Part shown: positions 36,242 through 47,577 of the stretch, in pieces | Layout: the number at the start of each line of letters is the position of its first letter | Numbering within the stretch: position 1 is the stretch's first letter | NCBI GenBank assembly: GCA_900708905.1 | Contig: CAADRB010000011.1 | Location: 2,133,263-2,197,262, forward strand | Direction: 5' to 3' | DNA: 64,000 bases | Source of the DNA: Hymenolepis diminuta | Lineage: Eukaryota > Platyhelminthes > Cestoda > Cyclophyllidea > Hymenolepididae | Made by a program: the position numbers and the translations under genes | The notes under the pieces: generated by a model | The model's database searches: none | Told to the model about the DNA's origin: nothing | What the model saw: only the letters and a program-made list of their open reading frames with translations

Positions 36242-36628
36242 TTATTATTATTATTCCTCAAAGTAATACGAAAAATTAAAATCTTGATTTGTGAGAAGCC
36301 AATGAAGTCAGTTAACTGAAAGTCAAGTAAATGTTAAAGAGGAGGGAGTAAAAAAGGCGCCAGGCTAACGCCAAGGTATCATAGAGTCTACCTCCATTTG
36401 ATTTTTGGATTCAGGCTGTACAATATTAACATATTCAAATTTTAAATTTAGGACTCGTTCTCTGGAATGCAGCAAATGTCTGTCCATGAAAGCCAGTACT
36501 TAGTGACTTGGTTTTGAATCACGATGATCAGTCTTGCTATCTCGACTCATTTTGCTTTAATAGTTACGAAGGCAAAATGATCTAACATTATATTCAGCAG
36601 CTTACATTCTTAACATAGCTGAGATGAG
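36242..36628 (+). repeat. Dispersed repeat family B, copy 2
   Basis: Same block order as copy 1: TTATTATTATTATTCCTCAA, ATTTTTGGATTCAGGCTGTA, CTGGAATGCAGCAAATGTCT, GTCCATGAAAGCCAGTACTT, GAATCACGATGATCAGTCTT and ACATTCTTAACATAGCTGAG. Confidence 0.65.
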
Positions 36629-37387
36629 AGGTAAAATTTTTAAGTTAGCAAGGCTCCATAAGCTGTGTTCACTCAGGGAGAATAGCCGAAAGTGAGTCTG
36701 GGTATTATTTTTATTATCAGACAGCCGAGTAATTAAGGAATCAGCCAATAAACTATATACAATTGGCATTACAAGGAACAAAAACGTAGAAATTTATCTT
36801 TCCATTTCAGAGATTAGCATTATTATGACAAAGTCTACCCGTCTTCTTTTCTAATCTGCTGTACCTACTAATTCAAAATCTTAGTATAATTAAACAATTG
36901 CAGTGTTTTTTTTCATCAAAACCATGCCTATTTGACCATATTAGTGCGATCGCTAAACTTCATAGAGATTAGAATACGTCTCTAAAACAGAATTTGCTTT
37001 GACTTACCGCAGTGACAACGTGACCTGGTCCATAATTTAAGGAGATGTCATTCTCGAAAAAGTATAGCTATATATCTATTTTAAAAAAACCATGTACTAA
37101 AGCTTAACAGTCATGAGAATACTGGTTGGTTGACTCCCTTCTTGCTTCTATATTCATGGAGAAGTAAAATAATGTTGAATCAAGTTATAGCGATCTAAAA
37201 ATGCAAGTACAAAACGATAAGCTACCTCAAGAAGAGCTTAACTGAGTATCGACAAAATTTCTATATTTAGAAATCATTTGCAAGCTCTCTCTTGCTCTAA
37301 ATACAGTTTTAGGACTAACTACATTAACTCGATCCCCTAATTGTGAATTATTTTGATAAGAAAAATGCTCCACTTTTCGAAGAGAAA

Positions 37388-37450
37388 TCACTCGTTAGTT
37401 TAGTGGTACTACTCAGTGATGCATAGAAGATGTTCTCAGATCCAGGTAAT
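37388..37450 (+). repeat. tRNA-like SINE head relic, weak
   Basis: TTAGTTTAGTGGTACTACTC resembles an A box (T-G---AGTGG). The B box (TTCTCAGATCCAGG) is poor. Confidence 0.25.
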
Positions 37451-39404
37451 TTAACTTCTTCTAGCATCATATCATGTTCATAAAATTATTAATAGTTACA
37501 GTAGTTAAAAGTACATATGGGTCCTTAAATTAGAAGTTAATAAGTGCTAATGTTCATCGTGATTAAACTCCGCATGGAAAAAACAGGAGAGAGAAACCTC
37601 CTTGGACTCCTTGACCGAATGAATTTTATATATTCTTGTTGTTTTTAGAGAAAATTGTTCCTAGATATTTTCTTCAATTTTGGTTTGGAATTTCCGAAGC
37701 AGATTTGCAAAAACGCAATCAATATAAATGTTTAAATTTTTTTCTGGAATTAAACAGTTTCAATTACTAATAGATACTTCAAATAGGAGATTATTCATAG
37801 AGGATCTTATATAGCCAAATTTCGGAATTGGAGCAATAAAGAACGAACATATTACTTACAAATGTATTTTGCAACGACATTTTACCGACTGGACACCACA
37901 GGTTCTGCTGCTACCCTTCATATAAAATAAGATTATTACCCATCATGAATAGAGATAAGATTTTCAAGTATTAGACGTGGTCACGTATTTGCTTCCCCAT
38001 TTGTTTAAAATGACACAATGCTGAGGAGTGGGTCCTGCTTTATTTACCATTTCAGAGTTTCAGTAAAAATATTTTTATTTCATTCTCAGCTTTTACTCTC
38101 TGAATTTTGGAGGTGACTAGGGCTAAAATCTATGGTTCACCAAACCCTTTATATATGTGATAAGTGTAAACAACGTTTCCATCAAATTTGAAGGATTGAT
38201 AAATTTCAATTTATTATCAATAATGAAAATAATCATTTAAATGGATGTGGGAGCGAAAAATCAAAGATACTTAACTCTTCATCTAGGTTCGTAGGAGCTA
38301 GTTCTAAAAATTCAGAGACATTTAGAAAGATACTGAAATACCTCTGTTATAATTTATTAAAATTCACTTTTTATAATCAGCTATACCCAAGAGAAGGCTT
38401 ATTTTAGGGAGTTAACTGAAATACCATCTATTGTAATAGATGAACCAAGGAACACATTAATCAATGGAAGCTTATTATTTTATGTTGACCGAAAAATCGT
38501 TCGTAACATCATTGAAACTGAATTTATTATAATGGAGAAACATGTTATTCTTTTCGTTAATCCTAACGACATAAAAGATAATTGAAGGATTATATAATTC
38601 TATAATCATATTATAAATTTCCACACTAAGCTAACTAACTAATATGACAAAAGTATATGTAAGTGATACTTTACAAGGTAAGATGATATGACCATTTGAA
38701 AACAAAAGAATGAAGCTTTAGTAACCAAAGGGAAATAAAATTGAAGAGGAACGGAGATCAGGTTAGCAAAAGCTTTTGGATATTGAATTTTCCTCTTAAA
38801 TTGTCGGCGTGTTTTAATTCAGCTTATTACTAACTCTACGAAGTTTCATATTTGGTTTTAATTTAAATGAACTCCTTTTCAAATACCCGGTCTTCGATAA
38901 TCTGACATTTTTAAAATTAGAGTAGTCATGACATTTGGATTTTATGTAATTTTCTTCGTTGAACGTTTTATTGGAGTAAAATAATCCTTGTAGCAATCCC
39001 AATTAAAAACCTTTTGGCTCTGGAATTTAATATAAAGTTGCTTTGGAAAACATTCCCATTTCGCTATTAAACGCCCGATGGAGTAATTCGAATTTTAAGA
39101 AAATATTTTGACCTAAATGGAGATGATGGTTACAGTGGTATAATACACGTTAGTATATCTCCCAATTACTTATTCATTTCTTTATTTCGCTGTGCACGAA
39201 TCTATTTCTCAGGTGAGTTATGCATGCTCTCAGGTAATTTTTAAAAAATAAATAACATGTTTGTGAGGTAAATTCATTCATTTTTTGAACTCCGCTACAT
39301 TAAAATTGCCTTACTTAAAAACAAATGGGTTTTTGGAAGAGATAGCCTCGTGAAAATGATATGGCCAATTGTTTTACCTAATAAACTAGCCAATAAGAAC
39401 TGAA

Positions 39405-39580
39405 TATCGCCTCAAAAATCGAATTTTGAAATTTGAACACTGAAATACTAGGACATTATGTAATGTTATATAATAAAATGTTAATAAGGGGATGAATCTG
39501 AGACTTCTAGTTTCCTATTGTTTACTCAACTTCCACTTCTTATTCTTTATCACCTCATTGAACCATATTTCTGTTCTCCA
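39405..39580 (+). repeat. Dispersed repeat family D, partial copy 5
   Basis: AAAAATCGAATTTTGAAATT, then TGAACACTGAAATACTAGG and later CTTCTTATTCTTTATCACCT parallel the start of copies 1 and 2. This copy is outside the FKBP intron, so the family is dispersed and not only locally duplicated. Confidence 0.4.
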
Positions 39581-40787
39581 ATTTTAAGTACTTTCCCATT
39601 TATACATTTTTTCGCACAAGATATAAATTACGCAAGTTTCGGAGAATACAAAAGTTAAATTCAGAATACTGAGAACAAATAAAATCAGTCTACAGAAACT
39701 GGAGCGATGTTAATTTAGACATATAAATGAGATTAAATTTCTCCTGCTCTTGTCTTAATTTTGGATTTGTAACTAAGGTTACAGTATTGTGAGGAGCAGG
39801 ATTATATTATTCAGGAATGGGGAAATTTTAATTAAAGTGGAGGTATTTAAAACCATTGTGTGTGCCGTAGCGGTCTTGTGGGTGGCCGAATTATCAGATG
39901 ACACCATTTTTAAAAAATACGAAAATAAATGCCTTGAAACTCTTGATTGCAATTTTTTCTTCTTGACGTAGTAATTTCTCATTTAGTTAAACAGGAGAAT
40001 TAGATTTTTCCGTTTAAAATTCAGATTCTCGAATTTTTGTAAAGCAACGATTTCTTTGTACTGTTTTAATGGTAGGTAACCTATTTTCTGTCTCTTTAAT
40101 CTATCTTTACCCTAAATATGGCGGAATACATTTGGGTAAGACTTCAAGAGAAAAATAATGCAGAAGTACTGCTACTCTAAGATGCTTTATTTAACGAACA
40201 AAGACAATACATAAATGCATACAATTTGTCGTCAGAATAACAAAAGCTTAAATTCCAAATAACTCTCAAGCTGTCAGAAGCAAGGTGTATTGCGTATTGA
40301 AAAGGATGATGTGCGAGTTAGAGACCACCTGCGGGAATCACTCATCCCTAGAAAAAGTAAATACGATCGAACCAAACTTTATTTTGACGGCTTTCTATCA
40401 TGACTTGAGTTTTACTTGCCAACGTTCATTTAGAGATCATGAGGTTAAGGTCCATCGATGCACCTCATGTGATTAAAATGACTAACTTTAATGAGAATTT
40501 CTTAATTAAAGGCTCCAGTATGCTACACCTTTACTAGAGATGAGTGCTGAAGACTTCCTTTTAAAAGTATGTAACTTACGTGTATTACCGACCTGCGGCG
40601 TTATCTATTCACTCACACTATTTGTTGAATACGGAATTTATTTTTCCCTAATATTTTTTTGGAAAGATCCAAAAAATATTAGAATTTATGAATATTTAGA
40701 GTTGTGACTGGTACCCTAGTAAACTTGCGATCCTCTTGATTTAGATTGAGGATGTGACGCATGATAGAATTCAGAGTTAATGTGTAA

Positions 40788-41125
40788 TTATTATTACACA
40801 CAGAATTACGATCAAGTACAATTTTTAATTTTGAGATTCTTCTGAAATATTTTAACAGAAATTTCAACAGATAATAAAGAGGATGGAATCAGAGATGCTG
40901 AGAACAAAGAGCCTTTGCTTCAGTTGGTTTTTGAATTTGAGTTGATCAATATTTACTAAAAGGTTGCACAGGTTTCAAGATCCAAATATCATCATTCGTC
41001 CCCTGGATCGCAGCAAATGCATGTCTGCGATGTCCAGTGCTTATTGATCAGTTATTAATTATGATCTTTAGTTTTGCCCCTTTGGTTTATTTCATATTTC
41101 CAATGTTTAAAAAGACCAAATTTTC
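40788..41125 (+). repeat. Dispersed repeat family B, copy 3
   Basis: TTATTATTACACACAGAATT starts the copy; ACAGAAATTTCAACAGATAA matches ACAAATTTCAACAGAATTAT of copy 1. Then come CCCTGGATCGCAGCAAATGC, ATGTCTGCGATGTCCAGTGC and TTATTGATCAGTTATTAATT, the last closest to copy 1. Confidence 0.65.
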
Positions 41126-41233
41126 TTTCACTTCATTACAATTGAACTGTCAAATCGAAGAAAAGTCAACAGATTTCTAAAAGGATTGCGGTTCATCATA
41201 AATGTTAACTTTTATAACTATTTATTCCTCTTT

Positions 41234-41300
41234 AGCTGTAAAGCAGCAGTGATTAGAATTTGAGACTGTCTCCCCAAATCGAGAAATGTGGGTTGAAATC
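41234..41300 (+). repeat. tRNA-like SINE head relic
   Basis: GTAAAGCAGCAGTGATTAGA, then CTCCCCAAATCGAGAAATG, then GTGGGTTGAAATCGTG (B-box-like, GGTTGAAATC). It lies about 0.1 kb after repeat-B copy 3. Confidence 0.4.
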
Positions 41301-41724
41301 GTGTCTGGTATCTTTTAGTGGATTTTGAGGAAAGGTAATGCCAACAAAATGAATTTTCCCCCACAATCTTAAGTTGGATTTTGTCTTCTTTCATCATGCT
41401 GACATCTTATTAATATCATTATTTTATTAAAAACTTACCACTGTTTAAAAAAGCATATCATGGCGTAAAAATAAAGTTATTCAACTTTTACTCATACGGA
41501 AACGACAGCACACCTAGGGAGGAATAGAGAGGGAGAATGAGAACAGAAATAATGAAAGACAGGGAATTACATTCGAACTTTAGTATCATCAAATCTATTG
41601 CTTTCTCGATTTAATGGCTATTCTTATTTTTTTGGAATCATTTTCTTCATTTGCAAAATCTAGATGACATAGTTTAATGTAATTTTTCAGTTATCTATAC
41701 TTTGATTTGACCGACCGAGAGGTT

Positions 41725-41830
41725 GAGCTAGGCGTTTCGGCTTGTCGTATGCTTTGGGCCGAAGCTCAGAAACATCAAGCTCCGTCACCCGCAAAATAGT
41801 CGGATTACAAAAGCTTACCACTAAGCCCAG
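41725..41830 (-). repeat. tRNA-derived SINE head relic, minus strand
   Basis: Read on the minus strand: GCCTGGGCTTAGTGGTAAGC is a strong A box with D arm. CTTTTGTAATCCGACTATTT follows, then GGGTGACGGAGCTTGATGTT in B-box position. One of the clearer tRNA-like heads in the window. Confidence 0.45.
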
Positions 41831-43304
41831 GCTACAAATTTTACTGATCATTTATTCAATGGCTTCGAGGTTAAATAGAGGGAAATGAATTTTAACACAC
41901 TTATGGAAACTGATACACATTAAAATTTTCTATAAGACGGAAAACTCTTCTCCTTTCAAGTATTCCTCCGTAAATCACAATTTTCTAATGTGCGTGGTCA
42001 CTTAATGGATAAATATTTGACCGCTATATTTCTTTCTCTCTTCCATCCTAAGCCATAAAATCGAAAGTCAATATTTCTTAAAAATGAAAAAACTCGCTTC
42101 CCTGAGGACAGCAATTTTGAATGTGTTTATTAATTACAGCAAGAATAAAAAATTAACATTTTCATTGTGGGAAAGAAGCATTTGAATATGGGGCACAGTG
42201 AACCAGTTTCATGTTAAGAAAAGAAAATCGAATGAAAACAGATAATAAAGTCAGATTCTTTCCAAATTTGTTTTGAATCCAAATTTTGAGCTTTTTAATA
42301 CCTAAATATAGTCCATCTCATCATTTTTAAATTTTACCATGTTAAAATTTCCGGATTTTTCTAGTGTTTCCTAAGTTTGTCCCGTCCAAAACTTATTTAG
42401 CATTTTAAAACTTGGATGGTTATCACCCCTTCCAATATAGTTTTTTTAAATAATAATGATAAAAAATAAGTATGAGTTTAATATATCAAATAAATTTTGA
42501 ATTGTACTGATATTAAATACATTGTAAGTTTCATTTTAAGCGATTATTCTTTAAACTAGCAGAATTCACTAGAATTAGATTATTGCCCTCTTATTAGCCC
42601 ACACTTTGAATGGAAAAAATTTAAATAAGTTTATAAATGAATAAAAAGGAAATGAAAGGAAAATTTAAAACACTTTTTAATACTATTAAGGTAAATTATA
42701 GAAGAAACTAATAATTTGCAAACCTTCATTTAAATAAAAATGTTTTTTTAATAGCTTAGAAGGCTAATCTGCAACCAAAGTTAACTTTTCAAGTATTCAG
42801 AACGCTTTAATTACGTATTAAAGGTCTAACGAATGATCGAAAAGTGTAAATTCAATTAAATTAATCTTTTCGTTAGATAAACTAAATGCCAAATTTTTAA
42901 ATGGGTTTTCATTTGATTTAACTTCAATTTGCTTCTTTAATCTGAAGAAAGTGACCGACACCAAGAAAATCTGGGGAAATACACTACTCACGAAATAAAA
43001 ATGCCTTTAAAGGTCGTAATTACGTTATTCATGATAGTCCTATGTTGCATTCATTTTTAAGGCAAAGTATCTGTATAATTTTTGCGCATAATTTATACAT
43101 ATATATATTTGAAAATATACGTTGAGATCAATTACAAGAGGAAATTAGCTAAATAACAGAACTTTTACGATTTAATCACATTTCATGAGGGATTCAGTTT
43201 TGAATCGAATTGAAAGTTTCTAATACTCGTTCGCCTTATTTAAATATCTGTGCTATGAATTAGATATGCCATATGCAAATACATTTTGAGGGTAATAACC
43301 CATA

Positions 43305-43490
43305 GTGTGGTGTGCACTGGTGGCGCAGCTTTTAACTTGTTCTTGTGCAATGTTAGAGATAAGTGAACAGAATGATCTACCACCTAGGTTAACTCCATTT
43401 GCCAGAGTTCGAGTTTCTTACTAGAGAGATTCCATCCAGGACCACTGTTACTATATGTTTTCCCAAATTGAATTGGGAATTGTTAAAGTA
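43305..43490 (+). repeat. Dispersed repeat family C, copy 2
   Basis: ATTTGCCAGAGTTCGAGTTT, CTTACTAGAGAGATTCCATC and TTCCCAAATTGAATTGGGAA correspond in order to copy 1 at 35.5 kb. A tRNA-like head follows at once. Confidence 0.5.
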
Positions 43491-43545
43491 AGTTGCGCAG
43501 AGGGTAACGCATACGTCTGTCAAGTAAGAGGACCCGAGATAAATG
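43488..43545 (+). repeat. tRNA-like SINE head relic
   Basis: AAGTTGCGCAGAGGGTAACG is A-box-like (TGCGCAGAGGGTAACGC), followed by ATACGTCTGTCAAGTAAGAG and GACCCGAGAT, in the order D arm, anticodon arm, T arm. It directly follows repeat-C copy 2. Confidence 0.4.
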
Positions 43546-45149
43546 CTTCTTGGTGTAATCTAGTGAAGTGAACGATTAATTAAAAGCGAGAGGCATAATG
43601 CAATATTTTTTGAATGTGACATCAAGATATTTTCCCCATTACTGAAGTCAAATATCGTTCAAACTTCATCTAAAAAATATATGGGAAGACAATTTGAGCA
43701 CACTAGAATATTCTTTTTGTGAGACATTTTCAGGTATAGTGCAATAAATCCTCCAAAGAAATTTTCAGCGAGTAATTGCAAAAAATTCTAATATGGGTTG
43801 TGCAATTGTGAGGTATTTTTTTAAAAAAGTACATGGAAGTCCCAACCACTAAAATCTGTGAATACATACTAAACTATACATGTTGACTATTGATTTATCC
43901 CATTTACCTCAATACATTATGCACAGCTTTTCTTCAATTCTGTGAGTCATCTGTCTTCCCAAAAATTACTCATCGGTACTTTTATTTAACCTCTGCATAA
44001 TGAGCTTTGATGTGTTTAAGTTTAATTTTTTCATTAGAAGGACCTCACTTCAAAGGAAAGTTTATATCCATTTAGTAGCCCAATCTGCGCTTGAGTCACA
44101 AGTAAAATCTTTCATTCCAAACCTTAACAAAGTCTGTTAGTTCTGACTTAGGTGTTATTAATAACCCCTTTTTGTATAAATGATGATAAAACCAATGTAA
44201 ATGAAATTAGCATTGCCTAACTTGAAAATGGTACTTTTCAATTTAAGTGAATGATTTGGAAAAAGAGAACAAAACTTTTTCAACCAAGTATTATGAGTTA
44301 TTTTCGAGCAAATACATTTTTATTATTTCTAATAAAATATTTACTTCAATTTCTACATTCATCACAGTTTTAAAATAAAATGTTCTAATTGCATCCCATT
44401 TTAGAGAATCTTCTACCATTGATTACAAGTAAGGAACTTTAAAAGTAATTTTTATAACCCATTTACATCTTAATAAAGGAAGTCGAAAGCAAGATTTAGG
44501 TTGCAAATGCTAATAAATATACATTTCATAATTTTTTATGATAAAAGAGAAACATTAGTTATAGTTGAGACATGTAAATTAATAATTCATCTTTTAGAGT
44601 GCCAAAGAATGTATACATGTCGAATGTTGTTACTACCCTTGACAACCATTAAACGTAATTTACATCCAAGAAAAGTATCTAAAACCAATAAATAATAAAC
44701 CACCTAAATAAAGTCAGTAGAAAAATGAAATTCAGAGAATAAAAAACGTATGATATTGTCTGAATTTGATATTCTTCAATTTGTGCGCATGTAACTTAAT
44801 AAGTAAAGTATTTTGTGTCTTGACATAATGTTCCCAAATGTAAACTATAAATGTGATAATCTTCGTGAATTCTGTACTTTTCTTATCAATAGTTAAACAT
44901 TCGAAGATCTTAGTGCCCATTCTCAGATATTTAATACAAATTTGAAGTAATTTAAACATTAAACGCTCCTGAGCGTTCTTTGATTTCAAATTCCTTGAAG
45001 GGAAATATCAATTCCATTACAATCCAGTTTTGAAAGCATTTAGACATACGATACTTAAAGACATGGGGTTAATGTTTCGTCTCGTTATGAGCAGTTCTCA
45101 TAGGTCTTCGAGTTGCCCATCATCCTTATCGATTTTTGACGATCACCGG

Positions 45150-45218
45150 TATTGACAGCTAGACGGTTAGGTGGGTTAAGTACTGTCATTAAGAGGGCGG
45201 TGTTTTAAATTCCTACAT
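45150..45218 (+). repeat. tRNA-like SINE head relic
   Basis: CAGCTAGACGGTTAGGTGGG in A-box position and GGTGTTTTAAATTCCTAC in B-box position, at tRNA-like spacing. Confidence 0.35.
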
Positions 45219-47319
45219 CAAATATACGATCCCCATCGGATTAATAAAAAGCCTTGGAGGAGTCACACTATAATTTTATCTCTCTCCCTCTAGGTCTAAG
45301 TAAAATCTAATGGGCACATAGATCGCAGCAGAAATTAGACTTTCCAGTTCTGCAACAGTGTAGAGGAGCCTTAATTTACAAAGGATTAGTCATGGCTTTC
45401 TAAATGGCCCCGGGCAATTACATCAGACACTATCACGGTCTCTTCAATACCAATGGCTTATCTACATATCCTTTTATCTGAGCTGCATATGTTACCACCT
45501 TCATACATCGTTCATAGATACATTAACATACACATGCAACGGCATTTTTTTGCATTCAGTGATATGAGATTATTAATGGTGATTATCAGTAATCATGTTG
45601 TGCTAAGTGAATATTGCAAGCATTAGGCAAATTAATCTTGTGATGTAAAATTTGATCATTCATGTTTTCCTATTCCGTTTGCTCGCCTGTTTTCCCAGTG
45701 AACCTTGTTTTCATAATACATAAAGTAGTGACATTATTGTAATAACATTAGCTAACATACGTCACTTTATGGGCGATTTACCAGGTGTCCGACATCCAAA
45801 GTCTGCTTTATTCTTATTCCTGATACTGATTCTACAAAGTAAGCTGTATTTTTAGATTTAGAAATACTAGATCTTCTGCTATATTAAAAATATGAGACAC
45901 TTTTATTTTTTTACAGCAACCAACCAATTATTTGTCCGTTTCATAGATAGAAGCATTTTGTAATCATTTCAAACAACCGGAAATCAAAAAAGAACTTTAA
46001 ATTGTAAGAGAGGTGATTAAAAATAGATGGTTTTTGTCCATAAAGATAGACATTTCTCTTCAGCTCTATAGAAAATAATCTGCAATCTTTTAATTACCTA
46101 AATCCGCTGGTTTATATCAACTAACAACTCTATAACACTGAAGTGGCAACAAAATGGAGTCTCTTAATCCTTGTCAATCATTTGAATTTGAAATTACAAA
46201 TGAATGCACATCGAAATTCTCACCTATTTTCCTTGGAAGCTAAACTATAATCAAGCGCTCAATGGAATCTCAAGAAATGACGTTTAAAACAAGTATATCC
46301 TGACTGTAGAAAGTGATATAAAGAAATCTTGGTTCGGTGACTGAAAGTTCAAATCATATTTTAGGTTTGACCCTTTCTACAAGTGGGAAAATGTACGTAA
46401 TATATTTTACTCCAGTATCAAATATATATATTTAAGTAGAATGAGATATTAGGAGATCAACTTTAAATTTGGTTAAGGTATGTTTCCACTGTATTTCGCC
46501 AGTATTCTATGTGATTAAATGAATGACCTTTTCATCGCAAACTATTTCTAATAAGTTTTCTAGGCGAAACATGTCTAAACATTAGCCAAGGGAACCATTT
46601 TTATTTTCATATCGAAAGACGTTCATTTTTTTATTTAAACCAACAACATTACTCTAGAATTCATCCTATTTTATTCACTATCTACAGTTAGACAAATAAA
46701 GATGAATAATGAAATCACTTAATACAATGGTTAGTTGGAACGCTTTTGTTAGCACACCAAGAATGAAATGGTGGCCACCCACAAACACACTCTTCGGTTG
46801 GGCTATTTTTACGCGTTTTTTGTTTGAAATCATTAACCATTCAGCTCCTCTCCATTCAGGTGTCACAAAACGCAAGCACGCATACATTAAAGTGCAGATG
46901 AACATTCTTGTTTAATTAAATTTTGTACATTGACTGCAACTCAGAATGTTTAAACAAAATCACCAAGGATGTTTCAATAGCATATTTAAGTCTATGATTA
47001 GAAATAACCATATGTAATTAAAGTTTTAAATCAGCGGTTCGGAATTATAAAATATCAATAATTAAATTTTATTTTATTAATATATACGAACGTATTACAC
47101 TATTCAAACAAGAGGATACATAACTATGATTGTGAAGAAGTAGTTTAGAGAGGGATCTGATAGATTTGGTTCATGGAATCCGGATTTTTCTATCATGTTA
47201 GAGTTTTAAAAAAATATATGCTGGTACATTTTAAAAAGACCTTTGAAAAGATCAATACTGAATCTGATGTCAACGTTGCGGAAGACTTTCTGATGTGTCT
47301 TTACAAAGGCTTAAGGCAA

Positions 47320-47577
47320 TACAAAATTTGGCACCAGAGGTCCGCATTGATCGTTCTCTCTTAGAAACGGTAATTCTGTTGGTGGTGCAACGGCATTGAT
47401 TCTTTCCTGCAAACGTTCGTATATGGCTGACAGTTTTGCAATGCACTGTTTTTGCTTGAATTCACTTGAGGTGGGAATTTCAGAGGCAGGAAGTGATATT
47501 TTTAGGTATTGTAGCCAAGGCTTAGTCAAATCAAAACTTTCTTGGTGTCCTGCTGGATTTGCTTCAGTCATGGCCTA
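47320..47577 (-). CDS. Unrecognised candidate coding exon (or gene fragment)
   Basis: The minus-strand frame reads MTEANPAGHQESFDLTKPWL, QYLKISLPASEIPTSSEFKQ, KQCIAKLSAIYERLQERINA and ends ELPFLRENDQCGPLVPNF before a stop shortly after. Amino-acid make-up is balanced, with an amphipathic helix (CIAKLSAIYERLQERINAV) and proline-flanked loops, unlike the Ile/Phe/Tyr/Asn-rich chance frames around it. A good start context (GCC ATG ACT) is preceded at once by an in-frame TAG that could equally be the AG of an acceptor (TTACACTAG). The frame upstream of that (NFLRDILNNKKGS) also looks protein-like after a TTTTTAG. The only downstream donor candidate is a weak GTATTG. I recognise no family. It could be an exon of an otherwise unseen minus-strand gene or a decayed gene copy. 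No partner exon was found. Confidence 0.4.

Larger units (their letters stand above)
31307..47319. other. 16-kb non-coding stretch with dispersed repeats
   Basis: No coding exon recognised on either strand. Structured parts are copies of repeat families A, B, C and D and six tRNA-like heads (listed separately). The remaining sequence is AT-rich without recognisable signal. Confidence 0.55.

Noticed and set aside
40285..40476. Frame with C and H residues near its end (RSFRDHEVKVHRCTSC) suggesting a zinc finger
   Set aside because: The Cys pair that should precede the F/L/H-H part at C2H2 spacing is absent, and no tandem finger follows.
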